From Sphingobium herbicidovorans (GTDB taxonomy: Bacteria; Pseudomonadota; Alphaproteobacteria; Sphingomonadales; Sphingomonadaceae), in contig NZ_CP020538.1 in the NCBI RefSeq assembly GCF_002080435.1, positions 2,351,501 through 2,415,500 of the forward strand: a stretch of 64,000 nucleotides of DNA. Reading direction: 5' to 3'. The notes under the pieces were generated by a model that searched no databases, was not told the DNA's origin, and was given only the letters and a program-made list of their open reading frames with translations. Positions 23,997-32,925 of this stretch are shown here, in pieces (position 1 is the first letter of the stretch; each line of letters starts with the position of its first letter). A program made the position numbers and the translations under genes.

Positions 23997-25260
23997 TGGC
24001 GGTTTCCTCGAAGCTGTCGCCGCCAGGAGTGCGGCCATAGTTGATCAGGCGCCGGACTTCGTCCCGCGTCAGGATCGGCTTTTCTCCCGCGCGACCGAGC
24101 GCCGAACGGAAGGTCTCGAACAGGGTTTTCAGGTCGGCGCGCTCCAGCTCGAACGTGTCGAACTCGGCGAGCCGCGAGGCCGTGCGGAAGAATTTCCGGT
24201 TGATCTCATTCTGGAAGGCGTTGAGGTGGCGGCGCAGAACGTAGCGCACAAAGGCCGTGCCCATCTCCGCGACGCCGGAGCCCCAGCTAGTCGTCTTCTC
24301 ATTGTGCCCGATCATGAACGGCGGCACGTTGTAGATGCGGGCGATCTCCTCGATCTGCAGCTGCCGGGTGACGGCGAGCTCCGCATCCTTGTTCGGCAGC
24401 GTGATCGTCTTGATGTCGAGACCGCCTGTCAGCAGCATCGGCTTGCTGGCCTGCCCGTTGCGCAGGGCGTGCCGCTCCTCGACCTGGTTGCGCAGATCCT
24501 CGATCTTTTCCTTGTCGAACTTCGCTTCGACCGGGGCGACCAGCGCATAATCGGGTCGGGCCTGGTTGGCGAAGAACTGCCCGGCATAATTCTGGGCGGC
24601 CAGCGCGACGCCGCCGACATTCTGCAGGGCGTGCCGCAGCGGCGAGAATGACCGCGTGCCGTTAAAGCCGAGGCCGGGCACATGCAGCATGTCGTCCTGG
24701 TCGATCACGCGCACGCTCTGGTCGGCGAGATCCGGCTCGGGATAGACGACATAGGCAAGGCGGCTGCCGTCCTTCCACGGCACCGGCTCTACCCGGCGCG
24801 GATGAAGCGGCACCAGGCCAGAGACGCGCGGCCCCTTGCGGAGGATCTCGGCATAGGCGTCACCCTCGAACAGTCGGGAGAGCACCAGCCATTCCCATCC
24901 TGCCGATGCGACCCAGCGCGGGCAGAACTCTTCGTTCAGCACCCACCACAGGTCATCGCTCTCGCGGATTGTGCGCTCGCCATCGCTCGACCGATTGTAG
25001 AGGTTCATAGGCAGCGTCGAGATCGCGCCGGCAATCAGCGACACGCATGACCAGATCGCGCTGATCGTCAGGGCGCTGCGATCGGTGACGACAGGCAGGC
25101 CAGCGACAGCGGGCATGCCGGTGAACCATTCATAGGCTTCGGTGCCGCGACGGATCGTTGGCAGCGCTACTTCCGCCGAGTTGCTGATCGGCCCGCCGGA
25201 ATCCGCCTGTGCGGCGTCCGTCCCGATCAGCCAGCGGCCGACCTTTTCGCGAAAGCTCAT
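23977..25260 (-). CDS. Portal protein, HK97 family
   Basis: 427 residues. Typical portal features include an N-terminal helical entrance (MSFREKVGRWLIG), YEWFTGMPAVAGLPVVTDRS, the central SCVSLIAGAISTLPMNLYNR segment and a glycine-rich GIGHNEKTTSWGSG-like stem loop (here FMIGHNEKTTSWGSGVAEMG). It forms the dodecameric DNA channel. It overlaps the intact-frame terminase tail upstream and the protease downstream. Confidence 0.93.
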   Translation of the reverse strand: MSFREKVGRWLIGTDAAQADSGGPISNSAEVALPTIRRGTEAYEWFTGMPAVAGLPVVTDRSALTISAIWSCVSLIAGAISTLPMNLYNRSSDGERTIRESDDLWWVLNEEFCPRWVASAGWEWLVLSRLFEGDAYAEILRKGPRVSGLVPLHPRRVEPVPWKDGSRLAYVVYPEPDLADQSVRVIDQDDMLHVPGLGFNGTRSFSPLRHALQNVGGVALAAQNYAGQFFANQARPDYALVAPVEAKFDKEKIEDLRNQVEERHALRNGQASKPMLLTGGLDIKTITLPNKDAELAVTRQLQIEEIARIYNVPPFMIGHNEKTTSWGSGVAEMGTAFVRYVLRRHLNAFQNEINRKFFRTASRLAEFDTFELERADLKTLFETFRSALGRAGEKPILTRDEVRRLINYGRTPGGDSFEETANAKPAA

Positions 25261-26995
25261 AGGTTGTGGATCTCCGGTTCCGGTGCGTCGTCCTCGGGGG
25301 CCATCGCCACCGCCTTCGCCATCACCGCCGCGACGATGCCGTCGATCTTATCCTTCGACCGCTTCTTCGCAGGCATGTAGTTCAGGTTCTCATCGAACCG
25401 GACCATGGTGTTCCGCGCCATGTAGCGCAGCAGGGGATGCCCCCATGATCCAGAGTGCCGGCATAGACATGCCGCTCGAATTCCTTGGTCGGCTCGCCCA
25501 GCGAATGGATGCCCTGGCGAACCTGAAGGAGCAGATCGGTGTCGATCCCTTCCTTCTGCATGTCCGTCACCAGCTTGACGCCGCCCCATGGGTCATAGCC
25601 GATGCGCTGCACGTCGAACCTGTTCATGCCGATCTCGACCGCGCGCAGGACGAAGTCCTGATCGACGATATCACCCGGCGTCACCTCCAGCGCGCCCGCC
25701 TCTTTCCAGCGGTCGAAGGGCACCTTCGTTTCCTTCACGCGCTGGGCGAGCGATGCCTCGGGAACCCAGAAGCGGCACAGCAGATGCCAGAGCGGGTCGC
25801 CCGCGATCGGCGGGAACAGCCAGACCAGCGCGGTGATGTCGCGCACCGATGACAAGTCCCATGCGCCGAAGCAGCGGCGACCCGCCATGCGTTCGGCCAT
25901 CGTCATCCAGCCATTGGAGCCGACCTGGCACTTGTCCCACTTCTGCATGTTGAGCCAGAGGGCCTGGTCATCGACCCACTGGTTCAAATGGTAGCAGCGG
26001 AAATGCGCTTCCTTGACCGGGTTCCCCTTCGCAAGGCGCGCTTCACCGCGCAGAAACTGCAACGTCGGCGACAGGCCGAGCGACGGGTTCGCCGAGCTCC
26101 AGACCGCCTCATCTTCCCAATCCGCATCATCCGGCGCGGCGAAGATGACCACCAGCGTCGAGGGATCGTCGATCGTCCCGTCGAGGATCTGCTCGCTTTC
26201 CTCCCAGATCTCGACGCCGGTTTGGTTCGTCTTCAGGCCAGCGGTCGATGCGAACAGCGCAATCGGCTGCAGGCGAGCACCTTGCCCCTGCCGCAGATCG
26301 TTCTCGATCTTGCGGCTCTTCCACTCGTGCATTTCGTCGCCGAGCGTCACGCTGGGCGACTTGCCGTGCTTGCCCTGGTCGCTGCCCGTCAGCACCACGA
26401 ACGATGACGACAGCGGCTTCAGCCACATGTGGCTGCTCTGCACCTGAATGTCGCGCGCCAGCACCTCGCTGTGCGCGACCATCGCCTTCATCTTGGCGAA
26501 CGGTATTTCCGCCTGATCCTCGTCGCGGGCGAAAGCGTAGCCTTGGCCGCCCTGTAACCCCTCGACCGCCCAGAACATGAGGGCGAGCGCCGCCAGGAAT
26601 TCCGACTTGCCGTTCTTGCGCGGGATCCAGAGCCGCAGGATCTGGAAGATCCGCACATGCTCTTCCACTTCCGCGCCAGTCATCGGATCGATGATCTGGA
26701 TCGGATGCTTCCACCCGAACAGCAGGCGGACGATGATCTCCTGCCACAGGTTGAGGCGGAACGGGACACCGGCGAAGCGGTCGTCCGTCAGCCGGAAAAT
26801 CTGCGGCCATAGCTCGACGACATGATCGGCCTTGGCATGGTCGAACCATGCCCCAGGCTGTCCCGCCGCCTTCTTCCACGCGCCGATCGCCCAGGCATAG
26901 GCCGGGTCGCTCTCGACCGACGCGAGCCAGGGCGGCAGCGGATCTTCATCCCGCCACCAGGGCGACAGCGTTGCCGCTGCCGACTGGTCGGCCAT
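25257..26995 (-). pseudogene. Terminase large subunit with a frameshift near the C-terminus
   Basis: HK97-type TerL. The N-terminal ATPase part (frame at 25382-26995; RLWIPRKNGKSEFLAALALM is the Walker A region, VTLGDEMHEW the Walker B) reads for about 518 codons and then runs out of frame at a G5 tract (plus-strand C5 at 25440-25444). The expected C-terminus (GHPLLRYMARNTMVRFDENL, then KIDGIVAAVMAKA) continues in the next frame to a stop at 25257, which overlaps the portal start. One extra G would restore a product of about 579 residues. The lost tail contains the last acidic residue of the RNase H-like nuclease (DGIVA), so the frameshift should abolish packaging unless it is a sequencing artefact. 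Confidence 0.85.
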
Positions 26996-26996
26996 A

Positions 26997-27644
26997 TCAG
27001 TTCGGCCGTTGTCCCGGAGGCGGTGAGTCCATGCCGCCTAGCATGCCGACGCGAGGGCCAACATCGGCCGCAGGCTCGCGCGCTTCTTCCTCCGGCTCTC
27101 CCTTCCGCTGCGCCGGCACGGCCAGCGCGCCGCCGAACAGGCCCGGGTTCGTCGCCGCCGCGCCCGCCTGATTCTTGAACAGGTCATATTCGTCGTGCGG
27201 GGTCAGGCCGAACTGCTTTGACAGCGCCATGACATTGTCGAAGCATTCCTGCCGACGACGCACGGCAGGGTGGTCGCGGATCATGAAGCCACCGGCGACC
27301 GTCTTCACACGCTGCGTCATGCCTTCCTGCTTCAGCTGATCGTTCAGCGAAACCCAATCGGCATAATAGACGCAGAACATGGCGAAGATCATCCGGTGCT
27401 GCTCGGGCAGGCGATGCGTGCGCGCCAAGCGCGGTGCCATCTCCCGCCACACTGCGACAGCGCCAGCATAGAGCGGGCCCTGGTCGATCATCGCGGGCGG
27501 CTGCAGCACGTCGCCCGATGTGGACGCCATCAGCAGCTGCGCGACGCGCTCGGCTTCCTCTTCACGCTTGCGCGTTGCGGACTTGCGCCGGTTGGGAAAG
27601 CCCTTCGCTTCCTGATCGGGGTCGGGCCTACGTCCACGCGCCAT
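26997..27644 (-). CDS. Terminase small subunit, P27 family
   Basis: 215 residues. A basic N-terminus (MARGRRPDPDQEAKGFPNRR) precedes the helical DNA-binding core (LPEQHRMIFAMFCVYYADWV, then QFGLTPHDEYDLF, the family signature for the oligomerisation helices). The C-terminus is glycine/proline-rich. It recognises the packaging site and delivers DNA to the large subunit, whose gene begins 2 bp downstream. Confidence 0.9.
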   Translation of the reverse strand: MARGRRPDPDQEAKGFPNRRKSATRKREEEAERVAQLLMASTSGDVLQPPAMIDQGPLYAGAVAVWREMAPRLARTHRLPEQHRMIFAMFCVYYADWVSLNDQLKQEGMTQRVKTVAGGFMIRDHPAVRRRQECFDNVMALSKQFGLTPHDEYDLFKNQAGAAATNPGLFGGALAVPAQRKGEPEEEAREPAADVGPRVGMLGGMDSPPPGQRPN

Positions 27645-27716
27645 ACAAAATCACTCCTCGGCCGACCGTCGCGCGGCCCACCTCCTTCGCCAAATCGCGC
27701 CCGAATTCAGCGCCTT

Positions 27717-27746
27717 AAAAAAATATCTGGCGCAGAATTTCGCGCC
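27717..27746 (-). terminator. Hairpin with T-run between HNH and terminase small subunit
   Basis: On the minus strand GGCGC-GAAATTCT-GCGCC followed by AGATA and seven Ts. It lies in the 178-bp gap between the HNH gene and the terminase small subunit gene. The remainder of that gap contains no ORF; a C-rich tract near 27805 adjoins the HNH stop. Confidence 0.6.
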
Positions 27747-27821
27747 GATTTTTCCGTGTCTGAACCGCCGGTCATGAGGCCGGGGTCGCTAGACTTTGAC
27801 CACCCCCCCTCCCTGGGCGGG

Positions 27822-28193
27822 TCAGGTCAGGGGCTCGCGGCCGAGGCGGCGGGCGAGCGCGTCGATCGCGGCCTTGCCCGCAGCCTCGACGGCCTGCTTC
27901 ATCCCCGAATGGCATGAGGCGCAGCTGGCGACCCACCACTCCACCCGCCAGAACACACCGTCGTAGGTGCGGTGCGGGTAGAGGTGGTCAACCAGCGTGG
28001 ACGGTTCCACCCGATCCTCCAGCGAGCAATACTCGCAGAGCGGATGCCCCCGCCGGAACGTCGCTGCCGCTTTCGACCATCGGCTTGTATAGCCGCGTGA
28101 GGCCGCCGAGCCGCGCCTGTCGTCCGCCTCCTTGCGGGCCTGCGCCTGCGATCGTGTGCCCGCTGGTCGTAACCGCTTCGGCATGGTCGGCAT
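27822..28193 (-). CDS. HNH endonuclease next to terminase
   Basis: 123 residues from the ATG at 28193; a second ATG at 28184 is possible. The HNH core is complete: LCEYC, then VDHLYPH (metal-binding DH), and a second C-x2-C (ASCASCHSG) with the final histidine. HNH proteins directly before P27-type terminases are part of the packaging machinery in many HK97-like phages. A strong terminator-like hairpin (28204-28242) lies immediately upstream. Confidence 0.88.
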   Translation of the reverse strand: MPTMPKRLRPAGTRSQAQARKEADDRRGSAASRGYTSRWSKAAATFRRGHPLCEYCSLEDRVEPSTLVDHLYPHRTYDGVFWRVEWWVASCASCHSGMKQAVEAAGKAAIDALARRLGREPLT

Positions 28194-28203
28194 GGCGTCA
28201 CCC

Positions 28204-28242
28204 AAAAAGAAGCGGGGCCGATGTCGCCACCAGCCCCGCTTC
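28204..28242 (-). terminator. Strong intrinsic-terminator-like hairpin before the HNH gene
   Basis: On the minus strand a perfect 10-bp stem GAAGCGGGGC/GCCCCGCTTC with a 14-base loop, followed by TTTTT. It ends 10 bp before the HNH start, so the leader of the HNH gene would run through it. Confidence 0.75.
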
Positions 28243-28408
28243 CAGTTCCAAGGAGAGGAATGCTTGGCTCCCCCCAATCGCACGACTGGACCAAGCATAT
28301 ATCTGAAATAGGGCCATTCACTGCGGAAACGGACACCCATTATTTACTCCGGAAAAATTCCGGGGGTTGACACATTCCGCAACCGGGAATGCTGGCTTTC
28401 GTGGCGCA

Positions 28409-28876
28409 TCAGAGCAGATCGTGCGACGAACCGTTGCGGTTGAGGCGCACCGCAATGCCGGTGATGGCCCTCGAATAGCGCTTCCGCAGCGCCTCCGCAC
28501 CCACCATGACGCCCTCCGATTCGGCAACGTCCCGCCAATCGAACCCGACCTTGCGCGAGCGCAGGCGCAGCACCGTGGCGACCAGCGACCGATCGCGCGG
28601 CACCACCCATTCGATCCATGCGCCGTCGCCCGTGAGGAGCCGCTCGACCAGATCGACCTGGGCAGAGCGCAGGCCGGGGCGACCGGGCCGCGTCTCCATC
28701 CAGTCGCCCTTGCGCACATCACGGATGACAGCGGGCATGGAGGAACGCGAGCAGGAGCGCAGCCACGCCGCCTCACCATCGGGCATGCGCACCAGATAGC
28801 CCCATGCCTCCACCAAGCGCTCCTGCACCGCCTCAAACGTCCAATATTGCGAACCTTCCACTGCCGGAACCGTCAT
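28409..28876 (-). CDS. DUF6362-like phage protein
   Basis: 155 residues. The pattern WTFEAVQERLVEAWGYLVRM at the N-terminus, then GPRSAQVDLVERLLTGDGAW-type spacing and a C-terminal HTH-like segment (EGVMVGAEALRKRYSRAI) matches proteins found upstream of terminase genes in alphaproteobacterial phages. The last part could be a late transcription regulator. Function is inferred from position. Confidence 0.65.
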   Translation of the reverse strand: MTVPAVEGSQYWTFEAVQERLVEAWGYLVRMPDGEAAWLRSCSRSSMPAVIRDVRKGDWMETRPGRPGLRSAQVDLVERLLTGDGAWIEWVVPRDRSLVATVLRLRSRKVGFDWRDVAESEGVMVGAEALRKRYSRAITGIAVRLNRNGSSHDLL

Positions 28877-29132
28877 GCTCTCACCCTTCCGCTACTCAAC
28901 TCTATGAAAAGCCTATCTAAATTCTTGTATTTGGAAGCTTTGGAAGGATTGGAATGATTATTGTATATTTTCATCACGCATGCGCCCGCGCACACGCGCA
29001 TATGTGAAGGAAACATGCGAACAATCATTCCAACCCTTCCAATGGCGCAGAAATCCGCGCTTCCTTCCTTCCAGTGATGCTTCCGCCACCCTTCCAACCC
29101 GGAACCATTCGAACCTGTCGCGCCGCCGCCGC
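28877..29132. other. Intergenic gap between early and late modules with a 19/20-bp inverted repeat
   Basis: Inverted repeat arms TTGGAAGGATTGGAATGATT (28940-28959) and AATCATTCCAACCCTTCCAA (29023-29042) match at 19 of 20 positions and are separated by 63 bp. Extra half-copies (TTGGAAGC before the left arm; CCTTCC and CCCTTCCAACC after the right arm) extend the pattern. Short ORFs crossing it are not credible. It may bind a regulator of late transcription, mark an origin, or act as a terminator. Confidence 0.6.
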
Positions 29133-32100
29133 TCAGAAGTCGGGCACAAAGTTGTCATCGTAAGGAGGAGGCGCGAGCGGCATGTCGGGCGATGCATCGG
29201 CCGAGCTCGGCGCTGCATCGGGCAGCATCGGCGCATCCTCGCGTGCCCGGCCGTGCTCATCGACGAAGTCGGACGCCTCGCGCACCAGGCGAATGCCCAG
29301 CCACTGGATGCCGTCGCTGGGCTTCTTGACGTAGCCCTTGTCCAGCATCGCCCTGGTGAAGCCCTTATTCGACCAGTCGCGCTCGCCAGCGACCTTGCAC
29401 CAGGCCAGAAACACCTCGTGCAGCTTCGACGACTGGATTCGGCCTTTCGGATCCTTCTCGACGCAAAGGTTCAGGAATCGACCCAACGGATCGCTGGCCT
29501 CCCGATATTCCGCCGTCGCATCCTTCACCGCCTGCGGCTCGATCAACCCGTTGTCGAGCCAGTCCAGCAGGCCGCGCACAATATGGTTGAGCACGCCGGC
29601 GGCCTCCGCCCGCAGCTTCGCAGGCAACTGCTCGTCGCGATCGCCATCGGCGACATGCGCATTCCACGGCACCAGCTTCATGCGCCGCCAGATGCCTTCG
29701 TCCGTGCCGGGAATATCCGGCTTGTAGTTGCCGCCGATCGTCAGCTTGAACAGCGGCATCAGGTCGAAAAAGCCGCGATGCAGGGCGCGCACCGCCATCG
29801 GTTCTCCACCCGTCGCCGCCTTGATCAGCGCTTCATTGAGCTTGGCCCCGCGCTCCGGCTCCGACGCGCGCAGCATGCGCACGCCGCCGAGCCGCGCGAG
29901 ATCCGGCGATGCCTGTTCGCCGCGCTTCTTGATGCCCTGGTCGAGGAAGGTCTCGATCCCGATCGTGCCGCTATAGTCGCCGACCACATGGGCCCACAGG
30001 TCGATCGCGGTCGATTTGCCGTTCGCGCCGAGGCCATACCAGAAGTGCAGCTTCTGCTCCGATATGTCGCCACTGGCGCTATATCCGGCCCACTGGTGAA
30101 GATAGCGGCGCATACCGGCGTCGGGCTGGGCCCATGCCAGGAAGTCGTCATAGATCGGGCTGGTCGCGGCCGCGGCATAGGTGACCGGCGCGAGCTTCGT
30201 GTTCAGATCCTCGCGCCGGTGCGGCTCGAGCGTGACGGTCGAACCATTTTCCTTGTCGCGCCGGAAACGCAGCGTGCCGTTCAGCACGTTGATGGCGAGC
30301 GGATCTCGATCGAAGTCCTCGATCGGCGCGGTCACCCACCGTTTGGCGAGACCGGCGATGCATCCGATCCGACCCGATCCTTCCGACGCGCGGCCCCATT
30401 TGGCGATGAGCTCGGATAGCAGCACCGGGCCGCCCTTCATGTCAGTCACGCGGTTCATCGCGCCGGGACGCTCGCCGCTGTCACGATAGAGCCGCCATTG
30501 GACCACCAGCATCAGGGTCGGCTTCTCATCCTCCGGCAGCGGTTCGTCAGGCTCGACAAAGCCGGTGGCTGACACGAAATCCGCCTCCCGCTGGATCGAT
30601 CGCACCGTGTCGAACACGGCCGCCTGCACTTCCGCTGGCAGCGTATCCTTGTCCTGGTCGAGCACCTTCCAGCGGCGGCCGTCCCAGCCCAGCCAGCCCT
30701 TCGCCGTGGTGAAGCGGAAGCTGCCGCCATAACGGGCGTTGAACCGCTCGGCATTGCCGAGATCCGTGCGCTGGAATCCGGCGCACCGCATGTCGAGCAA
30801 CATGGGCGCGATATCGAAGCCCTTGGCGACGCCAGCGGCGAAGCTGCGCTCGATATCCTCGGCCGAGACACCCTCGACGCCGTCGGCCACTTCGTCGATC
30901 GCGTCGTCGGCCATGTCCTGATCGATCAGGCCCGCGCCGACGCGCCGGCCCATGCCCCAGGCGAATAGGGTGACGCCATCCTTCGTCCGTTCGGCCGAGG
31001 CAATCGCACCGGGCAGCCGCTTCGCCGCCACCGCCTTCAGCCGGTCCCGCACTTCCTCCGTCTGGTCGGAGAATTTCGCCTCCATGGTTCCACCCGGAAG
31101 CTTTTGATCCTCAACCACCCACCGGGGGGCCGGGGGGAACTCGGCGTTGAAGAGGCCGCGCCAATAGGATTGGTACTGCAGCCGCGTCTCTTCATGCCCG
31201 ACGCTCGCCGCCAGGTCGGCCAGTTGCTGCCAGATCGCGGCCCTCCCTTCCGGCGTGTCGTGATCGCCAGCTGCCAGCACGGCCGTCCAGACATAGCTGG
31301 AGAGCGAAAGCGCGCGATCGACCAGATCATCGACCGCCTCCCGGCCGCACTCGCGCACCAGGCTGTCAGGATCATAGCCGTCCGGAAGGGTAGCGATCTT
31401 CAGCGACCGGCCCGGGCCGACCATGGGCAGCGCGCGGATGCAGGCGCGCGAAGCCGCCTTGCGACCGGCCTCATCGCCATCCATCAGCAGGACCGGGCAT
31501 TCCGTCACGCGCCATGCGCGCTCCAGCTGGGCGGGCGTGATGGCCGTGCCCATCGGCGCAACCGCTTCGCCAATCCCGGCCTGGTCGAGCGCGATCGCGT
31601 CGAAATAGCCCTCGACCACCAGCAGGCGGCGAGCCACCCGCGCCGCCGGAGCCGCGCGATGCAGGTTGAACAGCACGCGACCCTTGTCGAAATGCTCCGA
31701 CTGGTCGCTGTTCAGATATTTGGGCTGGGCCTCGCCGAAGGCACGCCCGCCGAAACCGATCGGCCGACCGCGGGCATCGTGAATCGGAACGATGAGGCGG
31801 TGCCGGAAGCGATCGCGCCGGCCGTTGTCGGTTTCGACGACCAGGCCAGCCGCCATCAGCTGGTCGGCCGCAATGCCGATCGCCGACACCCCGCCGCGCA
31901 TGGGAGCGAAACCGAGGCCGAAGCGCTCGATCGACGCGGGCATGATGCCACGCGCGGCCAGCGCTTCCATCGCCATGCCGGTCGGCTCCAGCTGGCGCGC
32001 ATACCACGCCGCCGCTTCGCCCAGGACGTCGCCGACTTGGCTCACGCGACGCGCCCGCTCCGCCTGCTCGGGCGTGCGCGCCGGCATCTCCATCCCGGCC

Positions 32101-32369
32101 GCTTCCGCCAGCTGCTTCACCGCGTCGATGAAGTCCATGCCCTCATGATCAGTGAGCCAGCGCAGCGCGTCGCCATGCGCACCGCAGCCGAAGCAGTGAT
32201 AGAATTCCTTGTCGTCATTGACGGTGAAGCTGGGCGTCTTTTCGCTATGGAAGGGGCAGCAGCCCTTATGCTCCTTGCCCTTTTTCTCCAGCTTCACCTT
32301 CTGCCCGACGAGGGCAGACAGCGGCGTGCGGGCGCGGAGTTGGTCCAGGAATGAAGTTGGCAGAGACAC
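29133..32369 (-). CDS. Primase-helicase fusion (DnaG-type zinc/TOPRIM primase plus D5/P4-type helicase)
   Basis: 1078 residues, a two-enzyme replication protein. The N-terminus has a CHC2 zinc finger (CCPFHSEKTPSF, FYHCFGCGAHGD; about 37-65), then the DnaG core with TOPRIM motifs (LLVVEGYFDAIALD, VLLMDGDEAGRKAA). The C-terminal half is a P4/D5-type superfamily 3 helicase with Walker A GANGKST and TIGGNYKPDIPGTDEG-type motifs. It would prime and unwind phage DNA and is the last gene of the leftward early operon. Confidence 0.93.
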   Translation of the reverse strand: MSLPTSFLDQLRARTPLSALVGQKVKLEKKGKEHKGCCPFHSEKTPSFTVNDDKEFYHCFGCGAHGDALRWLTDHEGMDFIDAVKQLAEAAGMEMPARTPEQAERARRVSQVGDVLGEAAAWYARQLEPTGMAMEALAARGIMPASIERFGLGFAPMRGGVSAIGIAADQLMAAGLVVETDNGRRDRFRHRLIVPIHDARGRPIGFGGRAFGEAQPKYLNSDQSEHFDKGRVLFNLHRAAPAARVARRLLVVEGYFDAIALDQAGIGEAVAPMGTAITPAQLERAWRVTECPVLLMDGDEAGRKAASRACIRALPMVGPGRSLKIATLPDGYDPDSLVRECGREAVDDLVDRALSLSSYVWTAVLAAGDHDTPEGRAAIWQQLADLAASVGHEETRLQYQSYWRGLFNAEFPPAPRWVVEDQKLPGGTMEAKFSDQTEEVRDRLKAVAAKRLPGAIASAERTKDGVTLFAWGMGRRVGAGLIDQDMADDAIDEVADGVEGVSAEDIERSFAAGVAKGFDIAPMLLDMRCAGFQRTDLGNAERFNARYGGSFRFTTAKGWLGWDGRRWKVLDQDKDTLPAEVQAAVFDTVRSIQREADFVSATGFVEPDEPLPEDEKPTLMLVVQWRLYRDSGERPGAMNRVTDMKGGPVLLSELIAKWGRASEGSGRIGCIAGLAKRWVTAPIEDFDRDPLAINVLNGTLRFRRDKENGSTVTLEPHRREDLNTKLAPVTYAAAATSPIYDDFLAWAQPDAGMRRYLHQWAGYSASGDISEQKLHFWYGLGANGKSTAIDLWAHVVGDYSGTIGIETFLDQGIKKRGEQASPDLARLGGVRMLRASEPERGAKLNEALIKAATGGEPMAVRALHRGFFDLMPLFKLTIGGNYKPDIPGTDEGIWRRMKLVPWNAHVADGDRDEQLPAKLRAEAAGVLNHIVRGLLDWLDNGLIEPQAVKDATAEYREASDPLGRFLNLCVEKDPKGRIQSSKLHEVFLAWCKVAGERDWSNKGFTRAMLDKGYVKKPSDGIQWLGIRLVREASDFVDEHGRAREDAPMLPDAAPSSADASPDMPLAPPPYDDNFVPDF

Positions 32370-32445
32370 AGAAAGCCACCCCGAAAATCAGGTCAAAAAT
32401 TCACATCGATGTCGCGGAAGTCGCAGCCGTCAGGACGGCGGCGCG

Positions 32446-32925
32446 CTACTCGCCGTCATGTTCGATCGTCATGGCCGTCGGATCGTCCCGATCGCCGGCG
32501 AGATACATCCAATAATGCCCCTCAACCGCTTCGATGATCGGCGCAGGAGCAAGGTGGAAGGCGAGCGCGGCCGCACCGACCGTCTGCCCCTCCCAGCCAT
32601 GGTCCTGCAGGCCGCTCCAAACCTGGAGCGCCGTGCCCAACGTGCCGATCGCGTGCAGTTCTATCCCCATGCAGTCGCGGGCGAGCTCGATCGGTAGGTT
32701 GAACACGCTCGCCACCATCTCGGCCGTAGGCTCGACCGGCTGTGTCAGGGACCAGCGCGCGACGGCCTGGCCGACCAGCCAGCGGCCCGGCAGGCCGGAA
32801 CCGTCACTGTCGCCACCCTCCGCGTCCTGGTCGGCATTGTCCTCATCCAGTTCGGTGACGTTCCAGCTGTCCGTTTCCCGGCCCCAGCGCGTCACCCACG
32901 GTTCCTTGACCACCGTAGCCATCAT
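32446..32925 (-). CDS. Hypothetical acidic early phage protein
   Basis: 159 residues. The N-terminus is highly acidic (VTELDEDNADQDAEGGDSDG), followed by a helical domain (GRWLVGQAVARWSLTQPVEP). It overlaps the methyltransferase stop by four bases and precedes the primase gene. No domain is recognised. Confidence 0.65.
   Translation of the reverse strand: MMATVVKEPWVTRWGRETDSWNVTELDEDNADQDAEGGDSDGSGLPGRWLVGQAVARWSLTQPVEPTAEMVASVFNLPIELARDCMGIELHAIGTLGTALQVWSGLQDHGWEGQTVGAAALAFHLAPAPIIEAVEGHYWMYLAGDRDDPTAMTIEHDGE

Noticed and set aside
21507..24044. Plus-strand ORF of 845 residues
   Set aside because: Covers capsid, protease and connector genes antisense; no motif and shadow composition.
28873..29097. 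74-residue minus-strand ORF across the inverted repeat
   Set aside because: Composition is not protein-like and the frame crosses the inverted repeat; the region is better read as regulatory DNA.
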